A DNA stretch of 64,000 nt from NCBI GenBank assembly GCA_016287385.1, contig JAEEWM010000004.1:62001-126000 (forward strand), read 5' to 3'. A program made the translations under genes and the position numbers. Below the pieces are notes generated by a model. It was not told where the DNA came from. It ran no database searches and saw only the letters and a list, made by a program, of their open reading frames with translations. Positions within the stretch are counted from its first letter, which is position 1. Each line of letters opens with the position of its first letter. Positions 1 through 9,002 of this stretch are shown here, piece after piece. This DNA comes from Clostridiaceae bacterium. Its GTDB lineage: Bacteria; Bacillota; Clostridia; Oscillospirales; Acutalibacteraceae.

Positions 1-1
1 G

Positions 2-346
2 GTTATTCAGCTTACAACCGATCATTCGATAGTCCAGTCGCTCATCGAAAGCGGCGAGCTTACGCTCGACGAGGCGAAAACCCATCCCGAAAAGAACGTT
101 ATAACACGCGCACTCGGCGTTGAGGAAAACATTTTCCCCGATTATTGCGTTGTTCCTCTCAAACCGACGGATAGTGTACTCCTTTGCTCGGACGGTCTGA
201 CAAACTATGTTGATTCCGCAGATATTCTGAGCACTTTCGCAGAAAATAATATGGAAAATGTTGCCGACATACTGATTTCGGCGGCAAATTCAAACGGCGG
301 CGGCGATAATATTTCAGTAGTTATCGTATCGCAGAACAGAGGGTGA
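2..346 (+). CDS. PP2C-family serine/threonine phosphatase, C-terminal part
   Basis: The first 115 codons of the window are the open, left-truncated end of a PP2C (Stp/PrpC-type) protein phosphatase. The metal-binding motif LLCSDGLTNYV and the end motif GGGDNISVVIV are the last conserved PP2C blocks. The family removes phosphate from Ser/Thr residues phosphorylated by PrkC-type kinases in the cytoplasm. The stop codon lies 4 bases before the kinase start, so the two are almost certainly co-transcribed, which is the usual Firmicutes arrangement. The N-terminus lies outside the window. Confidence 0.93.
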   Translation, partial: VIQLTTDHSIVQSLIESGELTLDEAKTHPEKNVITRALGVEENIFPDYCVVPLKPTDSVLLCSDGLTNYVDSADILSTFAENNMENVADILISAANSNGGGDNISVVIVSQNRG

Positions 347-350
347 TTTT

Positions 351-2396
351 ATGGATAAATACGTAGGAAAGCGCCTTGACGGCAGATATGAAATTGAGGA
401 AATAATCGGCGTCGGCGGTATGGCGGTCGTTTATAAGGCGTACGATAACGTCGAAAACCGTACGGTCGCTTTGAAAATACTCAAAGACGAATTCGTCGGA
501 AATACCGATTTTATCAGACGTTTCAAAAACGAATCAAAGGCGATAGCAATGCTTTCGCACCCGAATATCGTTAAGGTTTACGACGTAAGCTTCGGTGATC
601 TGATACAGTATATCGTTATGGAATATATAGACGGTATCACGCTTAAAGAGTATATCGAAAGCAGGGGAAGTCTGCGCTGGAACGACGCCGTGTACTTTAC
701 AACGCAGATACTCCGCGGACTTCAGCACGCGCATGATAAAGGCATAATCCACCGTGACGTTAAGCCGCAGAATATTATGGTTTTATCAGACGGCACGATA
801 AAGGTGACCGACTTCGGTATCGCCCGTTTTGCCCGCGGCGACCAGCGCACTGTGACCGATATGGCTATCGGTTCCGTGCACTATATAAGTCCGGAACAGG
901 CAAGGGGAGATAAGACCGACGAAAAAGCCGACATATACTCCGTCGGCGTTATGCTCTATGAAATGCTGACCGGCAAGCTTCCGTTTGACGCGGACAGCGC
1001 GGTATCGGTCGCTATTATGCAGCTCCAGCGCGACCCGCAGCTGCCGACGGAAATTAACCCCTCGATACCGATAGGGCTTGAACAGATAACCATGCAGGCG
1101 ATGCAGAAGGCCTGTGAGCGCAGGTATCAGTCCGCCGCGGAAATGCTCTGCGACCTTGAAATACTCAAAAAAGACCCCTCCGCCACTTTCGGTCATTCTT
1201 ATTTTGTTGATAAATCGCCTACAAAGTATATTGACGCGCTGTCTTCGACTCCCGCCGCGTTGACGGAGGTTGACGATGATGACGACGAGGCGCTCGCGGC
1301 GTCAAAAAAGAACAGGATGATTGTTCCTATTCTTTCGGGCGTGGCGGTGGCGCTGATAGCGGCGATAGTCGTCCTCGGTATCATCTTTGTTCCGAAGCTT
1401 GTGGGAGGCACCGGCAAGGAAATCGATGTACCTGATTTTGAAGGGAAGACCGTCGAAGAAATCAAGGCGAGTAAGGATTACGATTTATTCTCCGTAGAGT
1501 GGAAATATGAGGCGAACGACGCTCCCGCGGGCACTGTTTTCAACCAGTCTCCAAACGGCGGCAGGAAAGCCAAAAAAGGCGAAAAGCTTACGCTTTATGT
1601 AAGTCAGGGCCCCGACGCAGTTAAGGTTCCCGACGTTATGGGAACCGAAGAGGTCTACGCCAAGACTCAGCTTACGACTCTTGTCTCGGAAGAGGATATT
1701 GTCGTAGAGTACGAGCAGAGTGACGAGTTTGACAAGGGTATGGTAATTCGTACCGAACCCGGCGCGGGCGAGTTGATTTCCAAGGGCACCAAGATTAAAG
1801 TGTATGTGAGTATGGGAATTGAAACTCCCCCTAAGAGCGTTCCAAATGTAATCAGCAATCAATACGATTACGCAAAGAAAACTATTGATGAAGCCGGATT
1901 AAAGTGCGAAAAAATCGATTATACGCTGAAAGAAGGCGACAAATATTATCCGGCAGGCTGCGTTGTAAAACAAGACCCGGACCCGAATGAGCTCGCAATG
2001 GTCGGTGAAGACACGGTTATAAAGCTGGAGGTGGCGACCGGTCAGATTAAGTTTAACCTTAAGATTCTCGCAAGTAATCTTCCCGATGATTTTGATTATC
2101 AGGCGGGTACTACCGTTTCGGTATGGAACGGCGACACAAAGCTTGCTGAAAAAGCCATGAAATCACCGGCAGATGTGTTATTTACCGATTTGACGGTTGA
2201 TAACGTTACTGTCAATTCACCTTCGTTCACCGCTTTTATCAAACTGAAATCATCCGAGGGTTACGATACGGTAATGTCCTTTGAAGTGAAACTCATTAAG
2301 AACTCAAAAATTGTAACAGAGCTTGGCAGTGCGGAACACTATTATGATTATCACAAAAAGGCACAGGAAGAGCCGATTACCGAGCCCGATACCTGA
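351..2396 (+). CDS. prkC: PASTA-domain membrane serine/threonine protein kinase (PrkC/StkP type)
   Basis: This 681-residue kinase has a Hanks-type catalytic domain (about residues 10-275) with the glycine loop GVGGMAVVYK, the catalytic loop HRDVKPQN (Asp near 135) and DFGIAR. An acidic linker is followed by one membrane segment (about 323-348) and three extracellular PASTA repeats (about 355-565). The roughly 115 residues after the last PASTA repeat are unassigned and rich in beta-type sequence. The family senses muropeptides or lipid II and controls growth, cell-wall synthesis and spore germination. It is paired with the phosphatase just upstream and with rsgA 2 bases downstream. The ATG follows GAGGGTGATTTT. 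Confidence 0.96.
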   Translation: MDKYVGKRLDGRYEIEEIIGVGGMAVVYKAYDNVENRTVALKILKDEFVGNTDFIRRFKNESKAIAMLSHPNIVKVYDVSFGDLIQYIVMEYIDGITLKEYIESRGSLRWNDAVYFTTQILRGLQHAHDKGIIHRDVKPQNIMVLSDGTIKVTDFGIARFARGDQRTVTDMAIGSVHYISPEQARGDKTDEKADIYSVGVMLYEMLTGKLPFDADSAVSVAIMQLQRDPQLPTEINPSIPIGLEQITMQAMQKACERRYQSAAEMLCDLEILKKDPSATFGHSYFVDKSPTKYIDALSSTPAALTEVDDDDDEALAASKKNRMIVPILSGVAVALIAAIVVLGIIFVPKLVGGTGKEIDVPDFEGKTVEEIKASKDYDLFSVEWKYEANDAPAGTVFNQSPNGGRKAKKGEKLTLYVSQGPDAVKVPDVMGTEEVYAKTQLTTLVSEEDIVVEYEQSDEFDKGMVIRTEPGAGELISKGTKIKVYVSMGIETPPKSVPNVISNQYDYAKKTIDEAGLKCEKIDYTLKEGDKYYPAGCVVKQDPDPNELAMVGEDTVIKLEVATGQIKFNLKILASNLPDDFDYQAGTTVSVWNGDTKLAEKAMKSPADVLFTDLTVDNVTVNSPSFTAFIKLKSSEGYDTVMSFEVKLIKNSKIVTELGSAEHYYDYHKKAQEEPITEPDT

Positions 2397-2398
2397 TT

Positions 2399-3301
2399 AT
2401 GAGAGATTCAAACGCATATAAAAGCGGTAAAATCGTAAAAACTATTTCGGGATTCTATTACGTTGACGACGGCGAAAATATTTTTGAATGTAAAGCGCGG
2501 GGAATTTTTCGGCACACGAAAATTTCCCCGACTGTCGGTGATACGGTCAATTTTTCCGTAACCGATGAGCTTAAAGGCGTGCTTGAAGAGGTTTTGCCGC
2601 GCAGAAATTATCTCGACCGCCCGAGTATCGCGAACGTTGATAAGATTTTAATCGTTTCATCATTTGAAAACCCTTCGCCCGATACTTATCTTATCGACAG
2701 ACTCTCCGCGATAGCGGTTTATAACGGAATAGTTCCGGTAATTGTATTCAATAAGTCCGACACAGGTGATTTTACCGAATTTGAGCGCATATATAAAAAC
2801 GCGGGCTTTGCCACATACGTTGTCAGCGCCGTTGACGGCGACTCTCTTTCTTTGCTGCTTACGGAATTTGACGGTTGCACCTGCGTAATGGCGGGCAACA
2901 GCGGCGTAGGGAAATCAAGTCTTATCAACGCGCTTTTTCCGGGTTTTGAGCTTAAAACCGGCGAAGTCAGTACCGCTTTGGGGCGCGGCAGGCACACCAC
3001 ACGGCATACGGAACTGTTAAAATGCGGTAAATCGGGATTTGTCGCCGATACGCCGGGTTTTTCCTCTATCGAGCCGAATTGCGACGCCAATCTCAAAGAT
3101 AAGCTTTCGGAGTGTTTCCCCGATATCCTGCCTTACACCGATAACTGCCGTTTTACATCCTGTACTCACACATGTGAGAAGGGGTGCGGCGTTTTGGAAG
3201 CGCTTGCAGCCGGCAAAATTGAAAAAACGCGTTTTGCGAGCTACGCGGCGCTTATGAACGAATTGAAGAATAACGCGTACCGTTATAGGAACAAAGGATG
3301 A
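2399..3301 (+). CDS. rsgA: Ribosome small-subunit GTPase RsgA
   Basis: A circularly permuted GTPase of 300 residues that acts late in 30S subunit maturation. The order is an N-terminal OB fold, then a G domain with G4 (VFNKSD) before G1 (GNSGVGKSS) and G3 (DTPGF), then a C-terminal zinc-binding stretch with Cys and His spacing (CRFTSCTHTCEKGCGV). Length and motif order match the family. It starts 2 bases after the kinase stop, consistent with translational coupling. The rpe and thiamine pyrophosphokinase genes that often follow rsgA in Firmicutes are absent here; mntP comes next. Confidence 0.95.
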   Translation: MRDSNAYKSGKIVKTISGFYYVDDGENIFECKARGIFRHTKISPTVGDTVNFSVTDELKGVLEEVLPRRNYLDRPSIANVDKILIVSSFENPSPDTYLIDRLSAIAVYNGIVPVIVFNKSDTGDFTEFERIYKNAGFATYVVSAVDGDSLSLLLTEFDGCTCVMAGNSGVGKSSLINALFPGFELKTGEVSTALGRGRHTTRHTELLKCGKSGFVADTPGFSSIEPNCDANLKDKLSECFPDILPYTDNCRFTSCTHTCEKGCGVLEALAAGKIEKTRFASYAALMNELKNNAYRYRNKG

Positions 3302-3305
3302 TTGC

Positions 3306-3881
3306 ATGACTTTTCCCAGTATACTTTTAATCGCCGTCGGTCTTTCAATGGACGCTTTTGCCGTATCCGTATGCAAAGGCTTGAAAATGCGGAAAATCGA
3401 CTACGGAAAAACACTCTTGATTGGGCTGTTTTTCGGCGGATTTCAAGCAATAATGCCGCTTATCGGTTGGCTTATCGGCTTGAAGTTTCAAAGGTTTATT
3501 GAAAGATACGATCACTGGGTTGCGTTCCTGCTTCTGGCAATTATAGGCGGTAAAATGATTTACGAGTCCTTTAAGCCGGACGACGATGATGACGATCCTT
3601 CTTTCTCGATATCCGAGTTGTTTGTTTTGGCGGTCGCGACGAGTATCGACGCGTTAGCGGTAGGCATTGCCTTCGCCATGTTCAGGGAAGTTAATATTCT
3701 TTATTCGATTTCGGTAATCGGGTCAATCACCTTTATTTTATCAGTCGCCGGCGTGGCGATAGGCAACAGATTCGGTTCGGTTTACAAGAATAAAGCGGAG
3801 CTTGCCGGCGGAATCATTCTTGTGCTTCTGGGATTAAAAATACTGCTTGAACATCTCGGACTTGTCAGGACGGTTTTCTGA
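3306..3881 (+). CDS. mntP: Manganese efflux pump MntP
   Basis: A 191-residue integral membrane protein made of two repeats of three membrane segments. Each repeat carries the conserved Asp motif of the family (GLSMDAFAVSVCKG and ATSIDALAVGIAF). An acidic loop (DDDDDD near residue 95) separates the halves. MntP exports Mn(II) across the cytoplasmic membrane. It starts 4 bases after rsgA with AAAGGATG as ribosome-binding site, and its stop overlaps the next start by one base (TGATG). No yybP-ykoY manganese riboswitch is seen, because the gene is embedded in an operon. Confidence 0.93.
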   Translation: MTFPSILLIAVGLSMDAFAVSVCKGLKMRKIDYGKTLLIGLFFGGFQAIMPLIGWLIGLKFQRFIERYDHWVAFLLLAIIGGKMIYESFKPDDDDDDPSFSISELFVLAVATSIDALAVGIAFAMFREVNILYSISVIGSITFILSVAGVAIGNRFGSVYKNKAELAGGIILVLLGLKILLEHLGLVRTVF

Positions 3882-5464
3882 TGGGCGTAAAACTCAAAAA
3901 CATACTGAAAACCGCCTACGATGTTTATCCGATATTTAACCGTCCGATGGCTGTGTGCGCAGTAATGTGCATAGCCGCGATTTTATATCTCTTTAACCAT
4001 GTAAGCGTTTCATACTCAATATTTTTGCTGTTTCTTATCATTCTCGCCGCGGTCTGCGCCGTAACGCGCAGTTTTAAGGCGGTTATGATTTCCGTCTTGT
4101 TTCTCGCGGTCTGCGCCTCGGCGTTAAACGAATTTTTCAAAATTGACGAGCTTAACCGTCTGGACGGACAAACCGTTCAAACGGTATTCGCGGCGGTCGA
4201 GGACTCAACGGATACCGAAAAGGTCTCAAAGGTCACGGTTTATGCCGCAGGCGACAAAACGATACCCGCAAACACAAAATTTGTTTTATACTGGTTTGAC
4301 GGTAAGAAGATCAGATGCGGCGATAAATTCAAGGCGACGGTAAAACTGACGTTGCTTAAAGACGATGAGTATAAAAGCTATAACTACGGCAATTCGGTGT
4401 ATATGAATTCACGCCTTATTGAAATAAACGAAAGCTATAAGCCGAATGCCTTGTTTTATAAAATCGGTAAGGTCAGGAATTACATAGTCAGCACGCTTGA
4501 CAGTCGTTTTCCGAAAAGTGTTTCAAGTATTCTTATTGCGCTGAATACCGGCGACCGCGATTACTTGTCGCCTGAATTTTATGAAGACGTACTTGTGTGC
4601 GGTGTAAGTCACGTTATGGTTGTTTCCGGCCTTCATATATCTATTATTCTCGGCTTGCTTTTCGGCCTTATCGAGCGCGTTTTCTATAACCGATACCTGA
4701 AAGCTGTTTGCTCGCTCGGAATACTTTTTCTTATCGCCGCGATGTGCGGCTTTACACAGTCGGTACTCAGAGCGGCTCTGATGTTTGTTTTCTTTGTTCT
4801 GGCACCGGTATTCATGCGCCGGAACGACCCGCTCAATTCACTCGGCGCGGCGGTTGTTCTTATGCTCTTTATTAGTCCGCTTTGTATCTTCAGCGTTGCT
4901 TTTTTGCTTTCGGTTACGTCTACGGCGGCGGTGGTTTGGATAGCGCCGTTTTATACAGAACTGATAACAAGGAGACTGTTTATAAAAAACCGTTTTGCCA
5001 TAAGCACAGTCAGCGTATTTACGGTTTCCGTTTCGGCAATGATTTTTACCGCTCCCGTCTCAATGTCGGTTTTCAATACGGTGTCTTTGCTTTCACCGGT
5101 TACTTTTCTTCTTATAACCTTTCCGGTTACCTTTGCGCTTGAATTTAATACATCGGCACTGCTCCTTTCCGCAATTCCCGGCGTACGCGTGCTTTCTGTG
5201 CCGTTGTTTTTCATTTCGGGACTTTGCGCCCGTTATATAAGGTTTATTGTCGAAAAGCTCGGGCTTCTCGATTTTATGCTTATAAAAGCTGATATATATC
5301 AATTCCTGATTTCACTGTTCCTGATATTTGCCCTGATAAACGGTATGTATTTATGCAAATTCTACCGAAAAATGCTTAAAAGAAATCAGTTAAAGGAGGT
5401 GAGGCAACATGGCGGAAATATACGAGGAGGCGTTGAAAAAAAGCCTTCAAAGCGGGCTGATTAA
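3881..5464 (+). CDS. ComEC/Rec2-family membrane protein lacking the metallo-beta-lactamase domain
   Basis: This 527-residue multi-pass membrane protein has N-terminal hydrophobic segments, a soluble OB-like region and the ComEC/Rec2 competence core, including the typical block SHVMVVSGLHISI near residues 243-255. In natural transformation ComEC forms the channel that passes single-stranded DNA. The full-length family usually has a C-terminal metallo-beta-lactamase-like domain of about 250 residues, which is missing here: the protein ends soon after the last membrane segment with a basic tail. The last 56 bases overlap holA in another frame. Whether it still serves DNA uptake is unknown. Confidence 0.85.
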   Translation: MGVKLKNILKTAYDVYPIFNRPMAVCAVMCIAAILYLFNHVSVSYSIFLLFLIILAAVCAVTRSFKAVMISVLFLAVCASALNEFFKIDELNRLDGQTVQTVFAAVEDSTDTEKVSKVTVYAAGDKTIPANTKFVLYWFDGKKIRCGDKFKATVKLTLLKDDEYKSYNYGNSVYMNSRLIEINESYKPNALFYKIGKVRNYIVSTLDSRFPKSVSSILIALNTGDRDYLSPEFYEDVLVCGVSHVMVVSGLHISIILGLLFGLIERVFYNRYLKAVCSLGILFLIAAMCGFTQSVLRAALMFVFFVLAPVFMRRNDPLNSLGAAVVLMLFISPLCIFSVAFLLSVTSTAAVVWIAPFYTELITRRLFIKNRFAISTVSVFTVSVSAMIFTAPVSMSVFNTVSLLSPVTFLLITFPVTFALEFNTSALLLSAIPGVRVLSVPLFFISGLCARYIRFIVEKLGLLDFMLIKADIYQFLISLFLIFALINGMYLCKFYRKMLKRNQLKEVRQHGGNIRGGVEKKPSKRAD

Positions 5465-6470
5465 GCCCGTATATATCCTTTTCGGTGACGACGGTTATCT
5501 GATAAATCACTACCAGGATGTGATTATTTTGAAGACCTGCGGAAAGGATAACGATTTTGATTTGCAAAAACTTGAAAGGGAAGTTGACCTGAGCATACCG
5601 TTTGACTTTCTGAATCAGTTTCCTATGATGGGGGATCGCAAATGCGTTATACTCGCGGATTATAATTTCGAGTCGGCTTCAGCCGAGGATTTTGACCGCC
5701 TTATTGCTCTCGCTTCCGATGATTACGTTTTTTCAACTCTCGTCCTCGTTTTTGAGGACATACCTTTTGATCCGAAAAAATCTTCAAAGGCGTCCAAATT
5801 AGCGGCAGCCGCGGAAAGGTGCGGCGGATGTGTCGTCCGCCTTAATCACAGAAGCGGCAATGACCTTGCGAAAATGCTGGTCACAGGTGCGAAAAAGAGA
5901 GGTTTGGCGCTTGATATTTCAGTCGCAAAGTATATGATTGAAACTTGCGGTACGGATATTAACACGCTTTCGGGTGAACTTGAAAAGGTGTGCAGGTATG
6001 TCGGCGAAGGTGTGATAAGTAAGGCTGATATCGATGATTCCTGTATCAAAACGGTTGACGCCGTGATATACGATTACACCGCAAAACTCATTATGTGCGA
6101 TACACTTTCCGCAATAAACAAACTGAATGATTTGCTTTATATGCGCTTGGAGCCGGTAGTGATACTCTTTACCGCCGCCTCGGCATTTATAGATATGGCA
6201 CGGGTAAACGCCGCTAAGAAATCTCACGTCGCGCTTTCTGACGTTGCAAAGGACTTTTCATATTCCGAGAACAAATCGTTTCTGCTCACAAAAGCCGCAA
6301 ACAATTTAAGCAGGTTTAATGACAGTAAGTTAAATCTTTGCCTCGCGGCGATACTCGACGCCGACAGAATGCTTAAAAGTTATTCTTATGATGCAAAAAC
6401 GGTGCTTGAACAGATGACGGTGAAAATAATATACATTATTGCAAACGGTGAAGAAATTGATAAGAATTGA
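5409..6470 (+). CDS. holA: DNA polymerase III delta subunit
   Basis: A 353-residue clamp-loader delta subunit. Features include the N-terminal pattern GLIKPVYILFGDDGYLINHY, the P-loop-like fold without Walker residues, and the helical C-terminal collar region. It opens the sliding clamp with gamma/tau and delta-prime during replication. A strong ribosome-binding site (AAGGAGGTGAGG) lies inside the 3' end of the ComEC-like gene. In Firmicutes holA commonly follows comEC, which supports both calls. Confidence 0.93.
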   Translation: MAEIYEEALKKSLQSGLIKPVYILFGDDGYLINHYQDVIILKTCGKDNDFDLQKLEREVDLSIPFDFLNQFPMMGDRKCVILADYNFESASAEDFDRLIALASDDYVFSTLVLVFEDIPFDPKKSSKASKLAAAAERCGGCVVRLNHRSGNDLAKMLVTGAKKRGLALDISVAKYMIETCGTDINTLSGELEKVCRYVGEGVISKADIDDSCIKTVDAVIYDYTAKLIMCDTLSAINKLNDLLYMRLEPVVILFTAASAFIDMARVNAAKKSHVALSDVAKDFSYSENKSFLLTKAANNLSRFNDSKLNLCLAAILDADRMLKSYSYDAKTVLEQMTVKIIYIIANGEEIDKN

Positions 6471-7056
6471 CAGCGTTGTTATAGTGGAAGGCAAATATGA
6501 TAAAATAACACTTGAAAACATAATTGACGCAACGATTGTTACGACCGACGGTTTCGGGATTTACAGAAACCGCAATAAGCGCGAGCTGATACGCGTTTTA
6601 TGTGAAAAGAACGGCGCGGTCATCATCACGGATTCGGATAGTGCCGGTATGCAGATAAGGTCTTTCATTAAAAGCTTTTGTGACAGTGAAAGGATAGTAA
6701 ATGTTTATTTGCCGCAAATAGTCGGTAAGGAAAAAAGAAAAGCGACGCCGTCAAAGCAGGGCTTTCTGGGGCTTGAAGGAATGGACGCCGACGTTATCCT
6801 TTCCGCGCTTGAAAAAAGCGGCATAACAGCCAAAAGCGTGCAAAAAACGGATAAAATAACGAAAACCGATTTATATCGCGCGGGGCTTTCCGGAAAAACT
6901 GACAGCAGTCTTGAAAGGGCGCGCTTTATGAAGTTTGTCGGTTTGCCGACGGGGCTGTCTTCCAACGCTTTTCTTGATGCGCTTAATTCACTTTTTACCG
7001 TTGAAACATTTAATTTGGAGGTAGAGAAATGGCGTCTGCAACAAGCCAAAAATTAA
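6448..7056 (+). CDS. rnmV: Ribonuclease M5-like Toprim protein
   Basis: The N-terminal Toprim domain has the catalytic Glu motif VVIVEGKYDK and the DxD motif ITDSDSAG. It is followed by the RNase M5 signature region with GVAFL-type chemistry replaced by ATPSKQGFLGLEG, and a C-terminal helical domain. RNase M5 matures the 5S rRNA precursor. I chose GTG 6448 because it puts the Toprim motif at the usual distance from the N-terminus; an in-frame TTG at 6439 is possible. It overlaps the 3' end of holA by 23 bases and overlaps the WYL gene by 28 bases. The family is certain; the exact substrate is inferred. Confidence 0.85.
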   Translation: MKKLIRIDSVVIVEGKYDKITLENIIDATIVTTDGFGIYRNRNKRELIRVLCEKNGAVIITDSDSAGMQIRSFIKSFCDSERIVNVYLPQIVGKEKRKATPSKQGFLGLEGMDADVILSALEKSGITAKSVQKTDKITKTDLYRAGLSGKTDSSLERARFMKFVGLPTGLSSNAFLDALNSLFTVETFNLEVEKWRLQQAKN

Positions 7057-8024
7057 AATTGCTTCATATTATCGAAATACTTAAAGAATATTCCGATGAG
7101 GATTTTCCGGTATCGGCGGCGTTTATAATAGAAAAGTTGAGGCTTTACGGTATAAACGCCGAAAGAAAGGCGATTTACGACGACGTCGACTGCCTTATAG
7201 ATTTCGGATATGATATCATAAAGGTAAAGTCGCCGAGGCCGGGATATATACTCGGCGAACGCGATTTTGAACTGCCGGAGATATATCTTCTTGAAGACGC
7301 GGTGCGTACGGCGCATTTTATCACTGAGAAGAAGACGCGTGATTTGTGCACAAAGCTTGACGGAATGCTGAGCCGGCACCAGCTTGAACGCAACGCCAGG
7401 GATATTTATATTAACACTGACGCTAAAACAAAAAACGAATCTATTTTTTACAATATTGATACGATTTCCCGCGCCATTGCGAATCATCGCAAAATCTCCT
7501 ACAAATACGGCGTGCGTGAACTGAAGGGCAGGGAGATAGTCACGGTTTACAAAGAGCGTAAGGTCAATCCCTATGCCATGACATGGCAGGACGACCATTA
7601 CTATCTTATAGGTAATTACGATAAGTATGATAATCTTGTACATTTACGTATCGACCGTATGAAAAACGTAGAGCAGACCGAAGAAAAAGCGCGCTATTTC
7701 GGTGAGGTGAGCAAGTACACCGATTCTTTTAACGTTGCCGATTACACCAAGAGTTTGTTTGATATGTTTTCCGGCATAAGGCAGAGCGTTCATCTCAAAT
7801 GCGCGAAAACCATACTTGAACAAATCGTTGACCGTTTCGGTGATAAAATATTTGTCTCAAACGTCACCGACGAGCATTTTGAAATCGACGTTGAATGTGC
7901 GGTGAGTCCCGCTCTTTGCACATGGCTTTTCGGCTACGGCGGCGACATTGAAGTGATTTCGCCCGACTCACTGCGCGCTATGATGCGTGAAAGGGCGGAA
8001 AATATAGAAAAAATATATAAATAA
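7029..8024 (+). CDS. WYL-domain transcriptional regulator
   Basis: A 331-residue protein with an N-terminal winged helix of the HTH_11 type (about residues 8-70) and a WYL domain (about 140-225, including NPYAMTWQDDHYYLIGNYD and the basic run LRIDRMKNVE), then a C-terminal WCX extension. WYL proteins sense nucleic-acid or nucleotide ligands and often control DNA-damage or defence genes. Here the gene is tucked into the holA-rnmV operon (GGAGGTAGAGAA before ATG) and no defence genes are nearby, so the target is unknown. Confidence 0.85.
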   Translation: MASATSQKLKLLHIIEILKEYSDEDFPVSAAFIIEKLRLYGINAERKAIYDDVDCLIDFGYDIIKVKSPRPGYILGERDFELPEIYLLEDAVRTAHFITEKKTRDLCTKLDGMLSRHQLERNARDIYINTDAKTKNESIFYNIDTISRAIANHRKISYKYGVRELKGREIVTVYKERKVNPYAMTWQDDHYYLIGNYDKYDNLVHLRIDRMKNVEQTEEKARYFGEVSKYTDSFNVADYTKSLFDMFSGIRQSVHLKCAKTILEQIVDRFGDKIFVSNVTDEHFEIDVECAVSPALCTWLFGYGGDIEVISPDSLRAMMRERAENIEKIYK

Positions 8025-8027
8025 TGC

Positions 8028-8056
8028 TTGCACTGCGAAGACTTTTGTGATATAAT
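8028..8056 (+). promoter_or_regulatory. Sigma-A promoter for rpsB-tsf
   Basis: TTGCAC (8028-8033) and TATAAT (8051-8056) are separated by exactly 17 bases. The start site would fall near 8063, giving a leader of about 120 bases before rpsB. That leader ends in a GAGG-GAAAA-CCTC hairpin (8164-8172 region) right before the ribosome-binding site. Confidence 0.8.
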
Positions 8057-8185
8057 CTATCGGCTGACGTATGTCGGCAAAAAAATACACACATTTCATT
8101 TGCATCGGTAGAGGTGCGGCTTTTGATACAGGGCTGTTACCGGCACGCGGATGAAATGGAGGGAAAACCTCAGGAGGAATTTATT

Positions 8186-8977
8186 ATGGCAGTTGTATCA
8201 ATGAAGCAGCTCCTTGAAGCCGGTGTTCACTTCGGACATCAGACAAGGCGCTGGAACCCCAAAATGGCTCAGTATATTTTTACCGAGCGCAACGGTATCT
8301 ACATTATCGACCTTCAAAAGACCGTCAAGAAGCTTAACGAGGCATATTTATTTGCCCGTGACATAGCGGCTGACGGCGGCGATATCCTTTTCGTAGGTAC
8401 CAAAAAACAGGCGCAGGATTCTGTTAAAGAAGAAGCAGAGCACTGCGGTATGCCTTATGTTAACGCCCGCTGGCTCGGCGGTATGCTTACGAATTTCAGC
8501 ACTATTCGTACCCGTATCGGTCGCTTGAACCAGTTGCGCGCTATGAGGGATGACGGTACTTTTGACCTTCTCCCCAAAAAAGAAGTTGTTAAGCTTGAAC
8601 TTGAAATCGAGAAGCTTGAAAAGTTCATCGGCGGCATCCAGAATATGGAGAGACTGCCCGGCGCACTTTTCATAGTTGACCCGCATAAAGAGAGAATCGC
8701 CGTTGCTGAGGCAAAGAAACTCGGCATTCCGATTATTGCTATCGTAGATACAAACTGCGATCCTGATGAGATCGACGCGGTCATTCCCGGCAACGATGAC
8801 GCTATCCGTGCCGTTAAGCTTATTTCCGAAACCATTGCCGCCGCGGTTATTGAAGGCAGACAGGGTGAGGAATTCGGCGCAGCCGCCAAGGATGACGACA
8901 ACGACGACGCAGAAACGGATGAGGAAACTCCCGATACCGCCGAGGAGTCCGGTGAGACTGCCGAGGCCGCTGAATAA
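8186..8977 (+). CDS. rpsB: 30S ribosomal protein S2
   Basis: The protein of 263 residues matches S2 throughout, for example [18 protein letters not shown] and the block [21 protein letters not shown]. The last 30 or so residues are an acidic, low-complexity tail rich in Asp, Glu and Thr, longer than in the shortest S2 proteins. Start ATG 8186 is preceded by CAGGAGGAATTTATT. An in-frame upstream GTG at 8114 lies in the leader and lacks a ribosome-binding site. S2 is needed for late 30S assembly. It heads the rpsB-tsf operon. Confidence 0.97.
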   Translation: MAVVSMKQLLEAGVHFGHQTRRWNPKMAQYIFTERNGIYIIDLQKTVKKLNEAYLFARDIAADGGDILFVGTKKQAQDSVKEEAEHCGMPYVNARWLGGMLTNFSTIRTRIGRLNQLRAMRDDGTFDLLPKKEVVKLELEIEKLEKFIGGIQNMERLPGALFIVDPHKERIAVAEAKKLGIPIIAIVDTNCDPDEIDAVIPGNDDAIRAVKLISETIAAAVIEGRQGEEFGAAAKDDDNDDAETDEETPDTAEESGETAEAAE

Positions 8978-9002
8978 TACTGTTTCATAGGAGGAAATTA
9001 TC

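Noticed and set aside
8100..8180. Lysine-riboswitch-like start (GGTAGAGGTGCGGC) in the rpsB leader
   Set aside because: The rest of the lysine riboswitch (about 170 bases with its five-helix core) is missing and the gene downstream is rpsB, so the match is treated as chance.
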